Below, piece by piece: positions 57,358-64,000 of a stretch of DNA of 64,000 bases. Origin of the DNA: Azospirillum thermophilum. GTDB lineage: Bacteria > Pseudomonadota > Alphaproteobacteria > Azospirillales > Azospirillaceae. The notes beneath the pieces were generated by a model, which did not search any database, was not told the DNA's origin, and saw only the letters and a list, made by a program, of their open reading frames with translations. How positions within the stretch are numbered: position 1 is the first letter of the stretch; the number at the start of each line of letters is the position of its first letter. Location of the stretch: contig NZ_CP029353.1 of NCBI RefSeq assembly GCF_003130795.1, positions 1,503,501-1,567,500 of the forward strand, in the 5' to 3' direction. A program made the translations under genes and the position numbers.

Positions 57358-59865
57358 TCAGCGGAACCCCTCGCCGCCGTCGTCGACCGCGCGCACCGGC
57401 TTCACCTCCCAGATCTCCTGGGCATACTCGTTGACCGTACGGTCGGAGGAGAACCAGCCCATGTTCGCGGTGTTCAGGATCGCCTTGCGCGTCCATTCCT
57501 CCGGATCGCGGTACAGCTCCATCGCCGCCTCCTGCGCCCGGCAGTAGTCGGCGAAGTCCGCCGTCACCAGGAAATGGTCGCCGCCATCGGTCAGCGCCTG
57601 CAGGATCGGATGGTAGCGGTTGGGATCCTCGGGCGAGAAGACGCCGGTGGAGATCATGTCCAGCGCCCGCTTCAGGCTGGGGTTGGACGCGATCACCTCG
57701 CGCGGGTTGAAGCCGCCGCCGGCCTTCAGGTCGGCGACCTCCTCGGCGGTCAGGCCGAAGATGAAGATGTTGTCGGAACCGACATGCTCGCGGATTTCGA
57801 CGTTGGCGCCGTCGAGCGTCCCGATGGTCAGGGCGCCGTTCAGCGCCAGCTTCATGTTGCCGGTGCCCGAGGCCTCCAGGCCGGCGGTCGAGATCTGCTC
57901 CGACAGGTCGGCGGCCGGCATGATGATCTCCGCCGCCGTGACGTTGTAGTTCGGCAGATAGACGATCTTCAGGTTGTCGTGCACCGCCGGGTCGTGGTTC
58001 ACCACCTTGGCCACGTCGTTGATCAGTTTGATGATCAGCTTGGCCATGTGGTAGGACGGCGCCGCCTTGCCGGCGAAGATCTTGGTGACCGGCACCCAGG
58101 AGACCATGGGGTTGTCGCGCATCTCGTTGTAGAGCGCCACCGCATGCAGCAGATTCAGGAGCTGGCGCTTGTACTCGTGCATGCGCTTGACCTGCACGTC
58201 GAAGATGCTGTCCACCTGCACCTCGACGCCGGTCTGGCGGGCGATGTAGGCGGCGAGCCGCTTCTTGTTCTTGCGCTTGGCCCGGCGGAACTCCTCGCGG
58301 AACACCACGTCGTCCGCCTTCTCCACCAGGGAGGTGAGCTGGCCGAGGTCATGGATCCAGCCGTCGCCGATCCGGCTGGTGATCAGTTCGGACAGGGCGG
58401 GGTTGGCCTGCTTCAGCCAGCGGCGCGGGGTGATGCCGTTGGTCTTGTTGGTGATGCGGTCGGGGAATTCCTGGTGGAAGTCGGCGAAGACCGTCTGCTT
58501 CATCAGGTCGGTGTGCAGCGCCGAGACGCCGTTGACCTTGTGCGAGCCGAGGAAGGCCAGGTTGCCCATGCGCACGCGGCGGTCGCCGCGCTCGTCGATC
58601 AGCGACAGCCGGGCCAGCCGGGCGTTGTCGCCGGCCGCCCGCGCCTTGGAGCGGTTCAGGAAGCGGGCGTTGATCTCGTAGATGATCTGCATGTGCCGCG
58701 GCAGGACGCGCTCCACCATCCGCACCGGCCAGGCTTCCAGGGCCTCCGGCAGCAGGGTGTGGTTGGTGTAGGCGAAGGTGGCGCGGGTAATGTCCCAGGC
58801 GCGGTCCCAGCGCACCGCATGCTGGTCGACCAGCAGGCGCATCATCTCGGCGATGCCGATGGCCGGGTGGGTGTCGTTGAGCTGGATCGCCGCCTTCGAC
58901 GGCAGATCGTCGAAGTTGTTGTGGTGCTGCAGGAAGCGCCGCAGGATGTCCTGCAGCGAGGCGGAGGTGAAGAAATACTCCTGCTTGAAGCGGAGTTCCT
59001 TGCCCGTCTCCGTCGCGTCGTTCGGGTAGAGGACGCGGCTCAGATTCTCGGACAGCACCTTCTGCTCGACCGCCTTCATGTAGGCGCCGTCGTTGAAGTG
59101 GCCGAAGTTGAAGTCGCGCGTCGCCCGCGCCGACCACAGGCGCAGCGTGTTGATCGTCTCGCCGCTGTAGCCGACCACCGGCGTGTCGTAGGCCATCGCC
59201 AGCACGCGCTCGGCATCCACCCAGCGGTAGGCCTTCTCGCCGACGCTGTCGCGGAACTCCTCGACGCGGCCGTAGAACTGCACGGGATACAGCACCTCCG
59301 GCCGCGGGAACTCCCACGGGTTGCCGAACTGCAGCCACTGCTCCGGATACTCGACCTGCCAGCCATGCTCGAAGCGCTGCTCGAACAGGCCGAATTCGTA
59401 GCGGATGCCGTAGCCGTAGCCGGGCAGGGCCTGCGTCGCCATGCTGTCGAGGAAGCAGGCGGCGAGGCGGCCGAGGCCGCCGTTGCCCAGCGCCGCGTCG
59501 GGCTCGGCATCGATCACCTCGTCCATCGACAGGCCCAGCCGGTCGAGCGCCTGCCGGCACTCCTCCATGATCCCCAGGTTGGACAGGCTGTTGGTCAGCA
59601 GCCGGCCGATCAGGAATTCCAGGGACAGGTAATAGACCCGCTTGGCGTCCTCCTGGTAATAGCGGCGGGTGGTGTCCATCCAGCGGTCGACCAGACGGTC
59701 GCGCACCGACAGGGCCACGGTGTGGAACCAGTCGCGCCGCGTCGCCGCCCGGGCATCCTTGCCGACCGAGTAGACCAACCACTCCAGGAACGACCGTTTC
59801 AGGCCATCGACGTCGAGACTGCGGCGTTCGATTTCACGGGTCTTGTACCGAGCGTCCATGTCCAA
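57358..59865 (-). CDS. glgP: glycogen/starch phosphorylase
   Basis: 835 residues, full length for the family. PLP-binding lysine region EASGTGNMKLALNGALTIGT, followed by LDGANVEIREHVGSDNIFIF, and N-terminal YYLSLEFLIGRLLTNSLSNL. It releases glucose 1-phosphate from glycogen. No other glycogen gene is adjacent. Start at ATG 59865 or the in-frame ATG at 59859. Confidence 0.97.
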   Translation of the reverse strand: MDMDARYKTREIERRSLDVDGLKRSFLEWLVYSVGKDARAATRRDWFHTVALSVRDRLVDRWMDTTRRYYQEDAKRVYYLSLEFLIGRLLTNSLSNLGIMEECRQALDRLGLSMDEVIDAEPDAALGNGGLGRLAACFLDSMATQALPGYGYGIRYEFGLFEQRFEHGWQVEYPEQWLQFGNPWEFPRPEVLYPVQFYGRVEEFRDSVGEKAYRWVDAERVLAMAYDTPVVGYSGETINTLRLWSARATRDFNFGHFNDGAYMKAVEQKVLSENLSRVLYPNDATETGKELRFKQEYFFTSASLQDILRRFLQHHNNFDDLPSKAAIQLNDTHPAIGIAEMMRLLVDQHAVRWDRAWDITRATFAYTNHTLLPEALEAWPVRMVERVLPRHMQIIYEINARFLNRSKARAAGDNARLARLSLIDERGDRRVRMGNLAFLGSHKVNGVSALHTDLMKQTVFADFHQEFPDRITNKTNGITPRRWLKQANPALSELITSRIGDGWIHDLGQLTSLVEKADDVVFREEFRRAKRKNKKRLAAYIARQTGVEVQVDSIFDVQVKRMHEYKRQLLNLLHAVALYNEMRDNPMVSWVPVTKIFAGKAAPSYHMAKLIIKLINDVAKVVNHDPAVHDNLKIVYLPNYNVTAAEIIMPAADLSEQISTAGLEASGTGNMKLALNGALTIGTLDGANVEIREHVGSDNIFIFGLTAEEVADLKAGGGFNPREVIASNPSLKRALDMISTGVFSPEDPNRYHPILQALTDGGDHFLVTADFADYCRAQEAAMELYRDPEEWTRKAILNTANMGWFSSDRTVNEYAQEIWEVKPVRAVDDGGEGFR

Positions 59866-60090
59866 GCTTTCTTCGTTGAAGGACCGGTTGGGGCGGTCTT
59901 GCGCCAGTATAACGGGCCGGCGCCGCGTTGCTAACGGCGGGAGTGTCCGGCCTGTTGGTTAAGTAACCCTTTCCGAGTCGGGGGATAGGACCGTTTCCTC
60001 TCTGCTCAAAGGAAGTAAGATGGTCAGGGTTTCCGTTCTTCAACAGGCCGCCCTGCCTCAGGCTCCCTCTTTCATTGCCCGGATACGCCA

Positions 60091-60564
60091 GTGGAATCCA
60101 CCCCTCCGATCGTACGGCCCGCCCGGCTGACCGACCTGCCGGCCCTGCTGGAGGTGGAGCGCCGCTGCTTCGCCACCGACCGGCTGGACCGGCGCAATTT
60201 CCGCTACACGCTGACCCATGCCAAGGCCCTCTGCCTGGCCGGGGAGGTGGATGGGCAGGTCGCGGGCTATGCCATCGTCGCGTTCCATGCCGGAACGACC
60301 ATTGCCCGGCTGACGTCGCTGGGCGTCAACCCGGACCGGCGCCGCTGCGGCCTCGGGCTTCGCCTGCTGCACGCCGCGGAGGATGCCGCGGTCCGCCGCG
60401 GCTGCCGGTCGATGCGCCTGGAGGTGCGTCGCGACAACACCACCGCCATTGCCCTATATATAAGGTGCGGCTACCGGCTGTTCGCCAGCTACCTGGATTA
60501 TTACGAAGACGGCACGGACGCGCTGCGCCTGGAGAAGCGCTTCCCCGTCGCTGTCGTCTCCTGA
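60091..60564 (+). CDS. RimI-like GNAT acetyltransferase
   Basis: 157 residues from a GTG start: MESTPPIVRPARLTDLPALL, acetyl-CoA loop SLGVNPDRRRCGLGLRLLHA, and EVRRDNTTAIALYIRCGYRL with the tail YYEDGTDALRLEKRF. This pattern is that of GNAT domains often found with RimK-like ligases and C39-type peptidases, but no such partner is here. Substrate unknown, perhaps a protein N-terminus or side chain. Confidence 0.82.
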   Translation: MESTPPIVRPARLTDLPALLEVERRCFATDRLDRRNFRYTLTHAKALCLAGEVDGQVAGYAIVAFHAGTTIARLTSLGVNPDRRRCGLGLRLLHAAEDAAVRRGCRSMRLEVRRDNTTAIALYIRCGYRLFASYLDYYEDGTDALRLEKRFPVAVVS

Positions 60565-61040
60565 CCTCCCGGTTGCGGCCATTGCCCGCCGCCGAGCCGC
60601 GCCGGTTGCGCCGATGCCACAGTGGGAAGGCGAAATCGGCGCGTGCCGCGCCCCCAGCATTTTCCCGGCGGTTTTTCTGGAGCGTGACACGGAAGTCGCA
60701 TTTCATCGTTCCGCCTGGGGAACAACCCATCTGGCCCCGCGTTTAGAATGCAACGCACCACGAACGGGAGCACCTCCGGAAGCAGCAAGGCGCTTTCGGA
60801 TCCGCTCTTTCGGAGACCGATGGGGAGTCCGATGACGACAGTCCGTTCCGAAGACCCCGAGGGGCTGGCCGCCTTCTCGTAGCGGCGGCCGACAAGACCG
60901 AAGCCAATTCCGACGACAGCAGTGATCTCCGGTGAACCGGTGCGCCCCAGCGTGCGCCGGACGGGGATCCGCCGTCTCCGTCAGGGGCGCCGCAGGACCG
61001 GCAGCCCCGCCGACAAAAGAATTCCGGAGGAAGGACAATC
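60565..61040. other. 476-bp intergenic region upstream of the ECF sigma gene
   Basis: Holds the EcfG-type promoter at 60719-60744, a roughly 290-base 5' leader, and a strong GGAGGAAGGAC ribosome site before ATG 61041. A 20-codon frame at 60820-60882 lies in the leader, without clear support. Confidence 0.5.
60719..60744 (+). promoter_or_regulatory. EcfG-type (general stress) promoter
   Basis: GGAAC, 16 bases, CGTTT, an exact match to the alphaproteobacterial general stress sigma (EcfG/RpoE2/SigT) consensus GGAAC-N16/17-CGTT. The next gene on this strand is the ECF sigma factor. Confidence 0.75.
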
Positions 61041-61514
61041 ATGGCGTACTCGTTCGAAGCCGAACTGATCCGCTGCATGCCGAACCTGCAGCGCTACGCC
61101 TGCAAACTGACCCGCGACGCCAGCGCGGCCGAAGACCTGACCCAGGACTGCCTTGCCCGTGCCCTTTCCCGGCAGCATCGTTTCGAACCCGGTACGAATA
61201 TGCAGGCTTGGTTGACCACCATGCTGAAGAACCTGCATTTCAACAACCTGCAGCGCGACAAGCATGTCACCAAGGTGGAACTGTGGGACGGCGCGATGTC
61301 GGTCGAGGCCTCGCAGATCGCCCGGCTGGTCTTCCGCGACGTCGACCGCGCCTTCTCCGCCCTGACCCCGAGCCAGCGCAAGGTCGTGAAGCTGGTCGCC
61401 ATCGAAGGCCGCCCCTATCAGGAGGCGGCGGAGAAGCTGAACGTGTCGATCGGCACCATCCGCTCCCGCCTGTGCCGCGCCCGCGAGCGGCTGAACACCC
61501 TGATGGCCGCCTGA
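61041..61514 (+). CDS. ECF sigma factor
   Basis: 157 residues: region 2 (~8-75) with QRYACKLTRDASAAEDLTQD and FEPGTNMQAWLTTMLKNLHF, and region 4 (~105-155) with TPSQRKVVKLVAIEGRPYQE, then AAEKLNVSIGTIRSRLCRAR. Layout is near the EcfG (ECF15) group, and an EcfG-type promoter precedes it, consistent with autoregulation or a sigma cascade. No NepR/PhyR gene is adjacent; a small anti-sigma-like gene lies 1.3 kb downstream. Confidence 0.9.
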   Translation: MAYSFEAELIRCMPNLQRYACKLTRDASAAEDLTQDCLARALSRQHRFEPGTNMQAWLTTMLKNLHFNNLQRDKHVTKVELWDGAMSVEASQIARLVFRDVDRAFSALTPSQRKVVKLVAIEGRPYQEAAEKLNVSIGTIRSRLCRARERLNTLMAA

Positions 61515-61584
61515 GTCCCCGGCCGGGGCGGCTCCTCCCGGCCCTGCGCCGGAAAGAGCCGCCGCCCGTATCAGCCCGCCGAGA

Positions 61585-62444
61585 TCAGCCGTTCACCACC
61601 GAGCCGCCGTTGGGGTGCAGCACCTGCCCGGTCATGTAGGACGAATCGTCCGACGCCAGGAAGACGTAGCAGGTCGCCACCTCCTCCGGCTGGCCGGCGC
61701 GCTTCATCGGCACGTCGCTGCCGAAGGATTCCACCTTGTCCTCCGGGAAGGTCGAGGGAATCAGCGGCGTCCAGATCGGCCCCGGCGCCACCGCGTTGAC
61801 CCGGATGCCGCGCTCCGCCAGCGCCTGCGACAGCGAGCGGGTGAAGGCGACGATGGCGCCCTTGGTCGAGGAATAGTCGAGCAGCATCGGGCTGCCCTTG
61901 TAGGCGGTGACCGAGGTCGTGTTGATGATGCTGCCGCCTTCGGTCATGTGCGGCAGGGCGGCCTTCACCAGGAAGAACTGGCTGAAGATGTTCGTGCGGA
62001 AGGTCCGCTCGAGCTGCTCCGCCGTGATGTCCCCGATCGATTTCTGGGGATGCTGCTCGGCGGCGTTGTTGATGAGGATGTCGATGCGGCCATGCTCCTC
62101 GATCATCTTCGCGACGGCGCGGCGGCAGGTCTCCTCGTCGCCGATGTCGCCGCGGATGAGGGAGCAGGGCTGTCCCTCCCCGCCGACCAGGCGGCGGGTT
62201 TCCTCGGCGTCTTCATCCTCGTTCAGGTAGACGATGCCGACCTTGGCCCCTCGCGGGCGAACAGCACCGCGATGGACCGGCCGATCCCGCTGTCGCCGCC
62301 GGTGATCAGCGCGACCTTGTCGAGCAGCTTGCCGGTGCCGCGATAGCCGGGCTTGGTTTCCGCCGGCTGCGGCGTCATCGGCTCCTGATGGCCCGGACGG
62401 CTGTCCTGGTGCTGGGGCGGCTGGCGCCCTTCCTGCTGAGACAT
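61585..62444 (-). pseudogene. short-chain dehydrogenase (YghA-like), -1 frameshift at 62247-62250
   Basis: The N-terminal frame begins MSQQEGRQPPQHQDSRPGHQ and contains the NAD(P) motif VALITGGDSGIGRSIAVLFA; it shifts after REG. The other frame continues AKVGIVYLNEDEDAEETRRL through NNAAEQHPQKSIGDI, the catalytic YSSTKGAIVAF and NAVAPGPIWTPLIPSTFPED to the end. One G added to the G4 run (forward C at 62247-62250) restores a protein of about 286 residues. YghA-type SDRs with a Gln/Pro-rich N-terminus are often general-stress genes. No other lesion is seen, so the gene may be intact in the cell. Confidence 0.87.
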
Positions 62445-62507
62445 GGCAACTCTCCGTTCGTGGTGGCCCCGAGGAGAGCGTCCCCGGAACTTGCGTTGCC
62501 GCCGGAC

Positions 62508-62532
62508 AACAGGCGTGGATCACGGCCGTTCC
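62508..62532 (-). promoter_or_regulatory. near-consensus EcfG-type promoter upstream of the SDR gene
   Basis: On the minus strand, GGAAC (62532-62528), 16 bases, TGTT; the consensus last box is CGTT. It is about 65 bp upstream of the SDR start. Confidence 0.4.
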
Positions 62533-62616
62533 GAGGGGCAGGCCACTGGAACAACCCCCGGACCCGCTGTTACTTTCCGCGAGCGAGACCAACAAGGCGA
62601 AGAGAGGGGGACGATC

Positions 62617-62730
62617 ATGCGAACAGGGGGCCTACGACCGGGTAGGAGACGGTCGGAAGGGCGAATTGTGACGGTCATGCGGATGTACCGTTACCGAACG
62701 GCTTGGCGATCGGCGGCGCGTTCCCCATAA
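62617..62730 (+). CDS. possible 37-residue arginine-rich small protein
   Basis: MRTGGLRPGRRRSEGRIVTV, then MRMYRYRTAWRSAARSP and TAA. Eleven arginines. AGAGGGGG stands about 7 bases before the ATG, an unusually good ribosome site. A GGAAC-N15-TGTT element (62548-62571), close to the EcfG consensus, lies 45 bp upstream. No family recognised; it may be a real small gene of the stress regulon or a chance frame. Confidence 0.3.
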   Translation: MRTGGLRPGRRRSEGRIVTVMRMYRYRTAWRSAARSP

Positions 62731-62846
62731 GAAGAGGTAAGGCGACGCAGCCGCCGGTTCCCGGCCCTGGATTTCACGCCGGATGTGTCACGGATTGTTA
62801 CTCGTCCCTGGGCCTCAACCCCGGCGACGCTCCGGGATCGAAGAAG

Positions 62847-63071
62847 ATGAAGCGTGTGACGATGGATCATATCAACGCATACTTGGACGGCGCCCTCGAC
62901 GATGCGGAACGCCAGGAGCTGGAACATGCTCTGGCGACCGATGCCGAGGCCAAGGCCCTGCTGGCGCTTCACCGCCAGCATGTCGAGGAGTTGCACCGCC
63001 TCTACGACCCGATCCTGGAAGAGGACGTGCCGAGCCGCATGCTGGACCTGCTGCGCAAGCGCAGCAACTGA
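62847..63071 (+). CDS. small anti-sigma-factor-like protein
   Basis: 74 residues: MKRVTMDHINAYLDGALDDA, then ERQELEHALATDAEAKALLA and HRLYDPILEEDVPSRMLDLL. The DGALDDAERQELE-type N-terminus and the YDPILEEDVP-type C-terminus are found in short anti-sigma factors; the zinc-binding His/Cys residues of ZAS domains are absent. It may control the sigma factor at 61041. An alternative start is ATG 62862. Confidence 0.6.
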   Translation: MKRVTMDHINAYLDGALDDAERQELEHALATDAEAKALLALHRQHVEELHRLYDPILEEDVPSRMLDLLRKRSN

Positions 63072-63365
63072 TCCCCCCGGACAAGGCCGCCCGGACAAAA
63101 GGCGGAGCAGGCCGCCACCGCCGGCCGCGCGGCCGGCGCCACAGGGCCGCCCCAGCCAAATAGGTATCTGCAAAGACAATGTTTGCGACGCATCGAGCAG
63201 GCGACCGGACGAGCAGGCCGGCCGCCTTTCTTCTTGCCCGGACGCAGCGGCCGCGTGGCTGCCGCACGTGGTTGTCGCTGGGCGGACTGCCTGGATTGCG
63301 CTATTGGGTCAGGACGGGATCGCCGACGCGGCCCGACCCGCCCGGCTTTGACTTGATGGAGCATC
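63072..63365. repeat. GC-rich intergenic region with an 18-bp perfect palindrome
   Basis: GCCGGCCGCGCGGCCGGC at 63120-63137 is a perfect palindrome without a T-run. Nothing else could be assigned in these 294 bases. Confidence 0.4.
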
Positions 63366-64000
63366 ATGGCTCACCGGCGCAGCGAACCGCGCATCATTCT
63401 GGGACCGGTCCTGTATCTGCGGGGCGAACAGGGCGACCGCTGGCGCCTGTCCGCCCTGTTTGTTCTGGATGGCGAGACGGAACCGGACGATCTGCGGGTG
63501 GACGGCGTCACCCTGCCCGTTCCGCCACGCCACGTCACGCAATGGCATCAGCGGCACGTCTGGCGCTTCGATTTCGCGATTCCCCGCGGGGCCCAGGACA
63601 CCGAGGCGACCTATGGCTTCCCCGACGGCCCATCCTGGCGCCTGATCGTTCCGGCTCGCACCCCGCTATTGCGCTTTGCCTACATTTACGGGTCCGCAAC
63701 GTCTGACATCCCTGGCGGGCGCGAGTCCGGCACAGCAGCCGTTTCGACGTGGCGAACGCTGCTGCAGCGCCATCAGGTCGAGAAGTTCCACGCCCTGCTG
63801 CAGGGCGGCGGACAGATGGCGGGCGACCGGCTGCTGGACGACTGTCCGGAGCTTGCCGCATGGCGCGCCGAATCGGCCCGCTCGCGCGCCGCGGCCCCCC
63901 TGTCGGCCGGCCTTGCCGAGGCGGTGGTGTCCTTCTACTTCGACTCCTACCTGCGGGAATGGTCGCGGCCGGAGGTGGCGGAGGTGCTGGCCCGTGTCCC
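63366..64000 (+). CDS. N-terminal part of a PhoD-like metallophosphatase family protein
   Basis: The frame from ATG 63366 is open to the window edge (211 complete codons). MAHRRSEPRIILGPVLYLRG, then FRFDF-type beta segments, RFAYIYGSATSDIPGGRESG, and FHALLQGGGQMAGDRLLDDC followed by PELAAWRAESARSR. The order fits alphaproteobacterial PhoD-like phosphatases. However, the usual GGDQ metal-binding motif reads GGGQ here and the ASC segment reads YGS, so metal binding may be lost or altered. The gene is incomplete, so the rest of the active site cannot be checked. Confidence 0.65.
   Translation, partial: MAHRRSEPRIILGPVLYLRGEQGDRWRLSALFVLDGETEPDDLRVDGVTLPVPPRHVTQWHQRHVWRFDFAIPRGAQDTEATYGFPDGPSWRLIVPARTPLLRFAYIYGSATSDIPGGRESGTAAVSTWRTLLQRHQVEKFHALLQGGGQMAGDRLLDDCPELAAWRAESARSRAAAPLSAGLAEAVVSFYFDSYLREWSRPEVAEVLARV

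Noticed and set aside
60820..60882. 20-codon ORF in the leader of the ECF sigma gene (MGSPMTTVRSEDPEGLAAFS)
   Set aside because: Considered as a short regulator or NepR remnant, but it has no NepR motif and no independent support.
61527..61563. GGCGGCTC/GAGCCGCC hairpin between the sigma gene and the SDR gene as a bidirectional terminator
   Set aside because: The stem is 8 bp with a 21-base loop and lacks U-tracts; kept only as a possibility.

Overview
The window is high-GC DNA, densely packed with genes on both strands, from an alphaproteobacterium most like Azospirillum or a close Rhodospirillales relative. The signs are a TrcR (DUF1013) cell-cycle regulator, DUF1192 and DUF4169 proteins, a phasin, a chemoreceptor ending in PilZ, a general-stress (EcfG-type) promoter, and an ethylene-receptor-like histidine kinase of a kind reported from Azospirillum brasilense. 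It reads as ordinary chromosome: I found no insertion sequence, prophage, CRISPR array, tRNA or rRNA.

Layout. 1-3.1 kb: a minus-strand signalling operon resembling Pseudomonas siaBCD, headed by a DUF3369 hybrid histidine kinase. 3.3-4.8 kb: a small ORF and two tandem membrane-anchored coiled-coil proteins of unknown function. 4.8-9.2 kb: a frame-disrupted HisKA_2 kinase, hisE and a Cache-HAMP-MCP-PilZ chemoreceptor. 9.3-13.6 kb: CsaA-like tRNA-binding protein, phasin, TetR, YbaK-type deacylase, proC, YbjN and UbiK. 13.7-17.1 kb: a large AsmA protein with a frameshift. 17.3-24.8 kb: DUF4169, DUF2189, DUF1192, quinone oxidoreductase, TrcR, UbiX, carbonic anhydrase, a frame-disrupted TPR/glycosyltransferase and a secreted protein. 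24.8-29 kb: TIGR02444, phosphofructokinase, YdcH, truncated hemoglobin and purEK. 29.3-36.8 kb: EAL protein, small proteins, DUF599, a streptothricin-acetyltransferase-like GNAT, RHH protein, fumC, a second GNAT and a secreted cyclophilin. 36.9-42.5 kb: a Ser/Thr kinase with a zinc ribbon, aldose epimerase, an LprI-like protein and an unknown protein. 42.7-52 kb: a predicted amidoligase/transglutaminase cluster with a RoxA-like diheme lipoprotein inside it. 52-54 kb: ethylene-receptor-like kinase plus response regulator. 54.2-60 kb: prfC, asd with its leader, and glgP. 60-64 kb: GNAT, ECF sigma factor, SDR, anti-sigma-like protein and the start of a PhoD-like phosphatase.

Most notable points. 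(1) Upstream of asd lies a textbook attenuator: a 25-codon leader peptide with seven consecutive Thr codons followed by two Lys codons, mutually exclusive antiterminator and terminator pairings, and a sigma70-like promoter placed so that the leader peptide would be leaderless. (2) The kinase at 52.4-54.0 kb keeps all seven ethylene- and copper-site residues I could align with Arabidopsis ETR1, at a constant offset of ten residues. (3) The amidoligase, ATP-grasp/alpha-E and transglutaminase genes form a predicted peptide or amide modification system with no known product. (4) Four genes are each broken by the loss of a single base in a G/C homopolymer, a pattern that points to homopolymer under-calling in the assembly unless resequencing shows otherwise.
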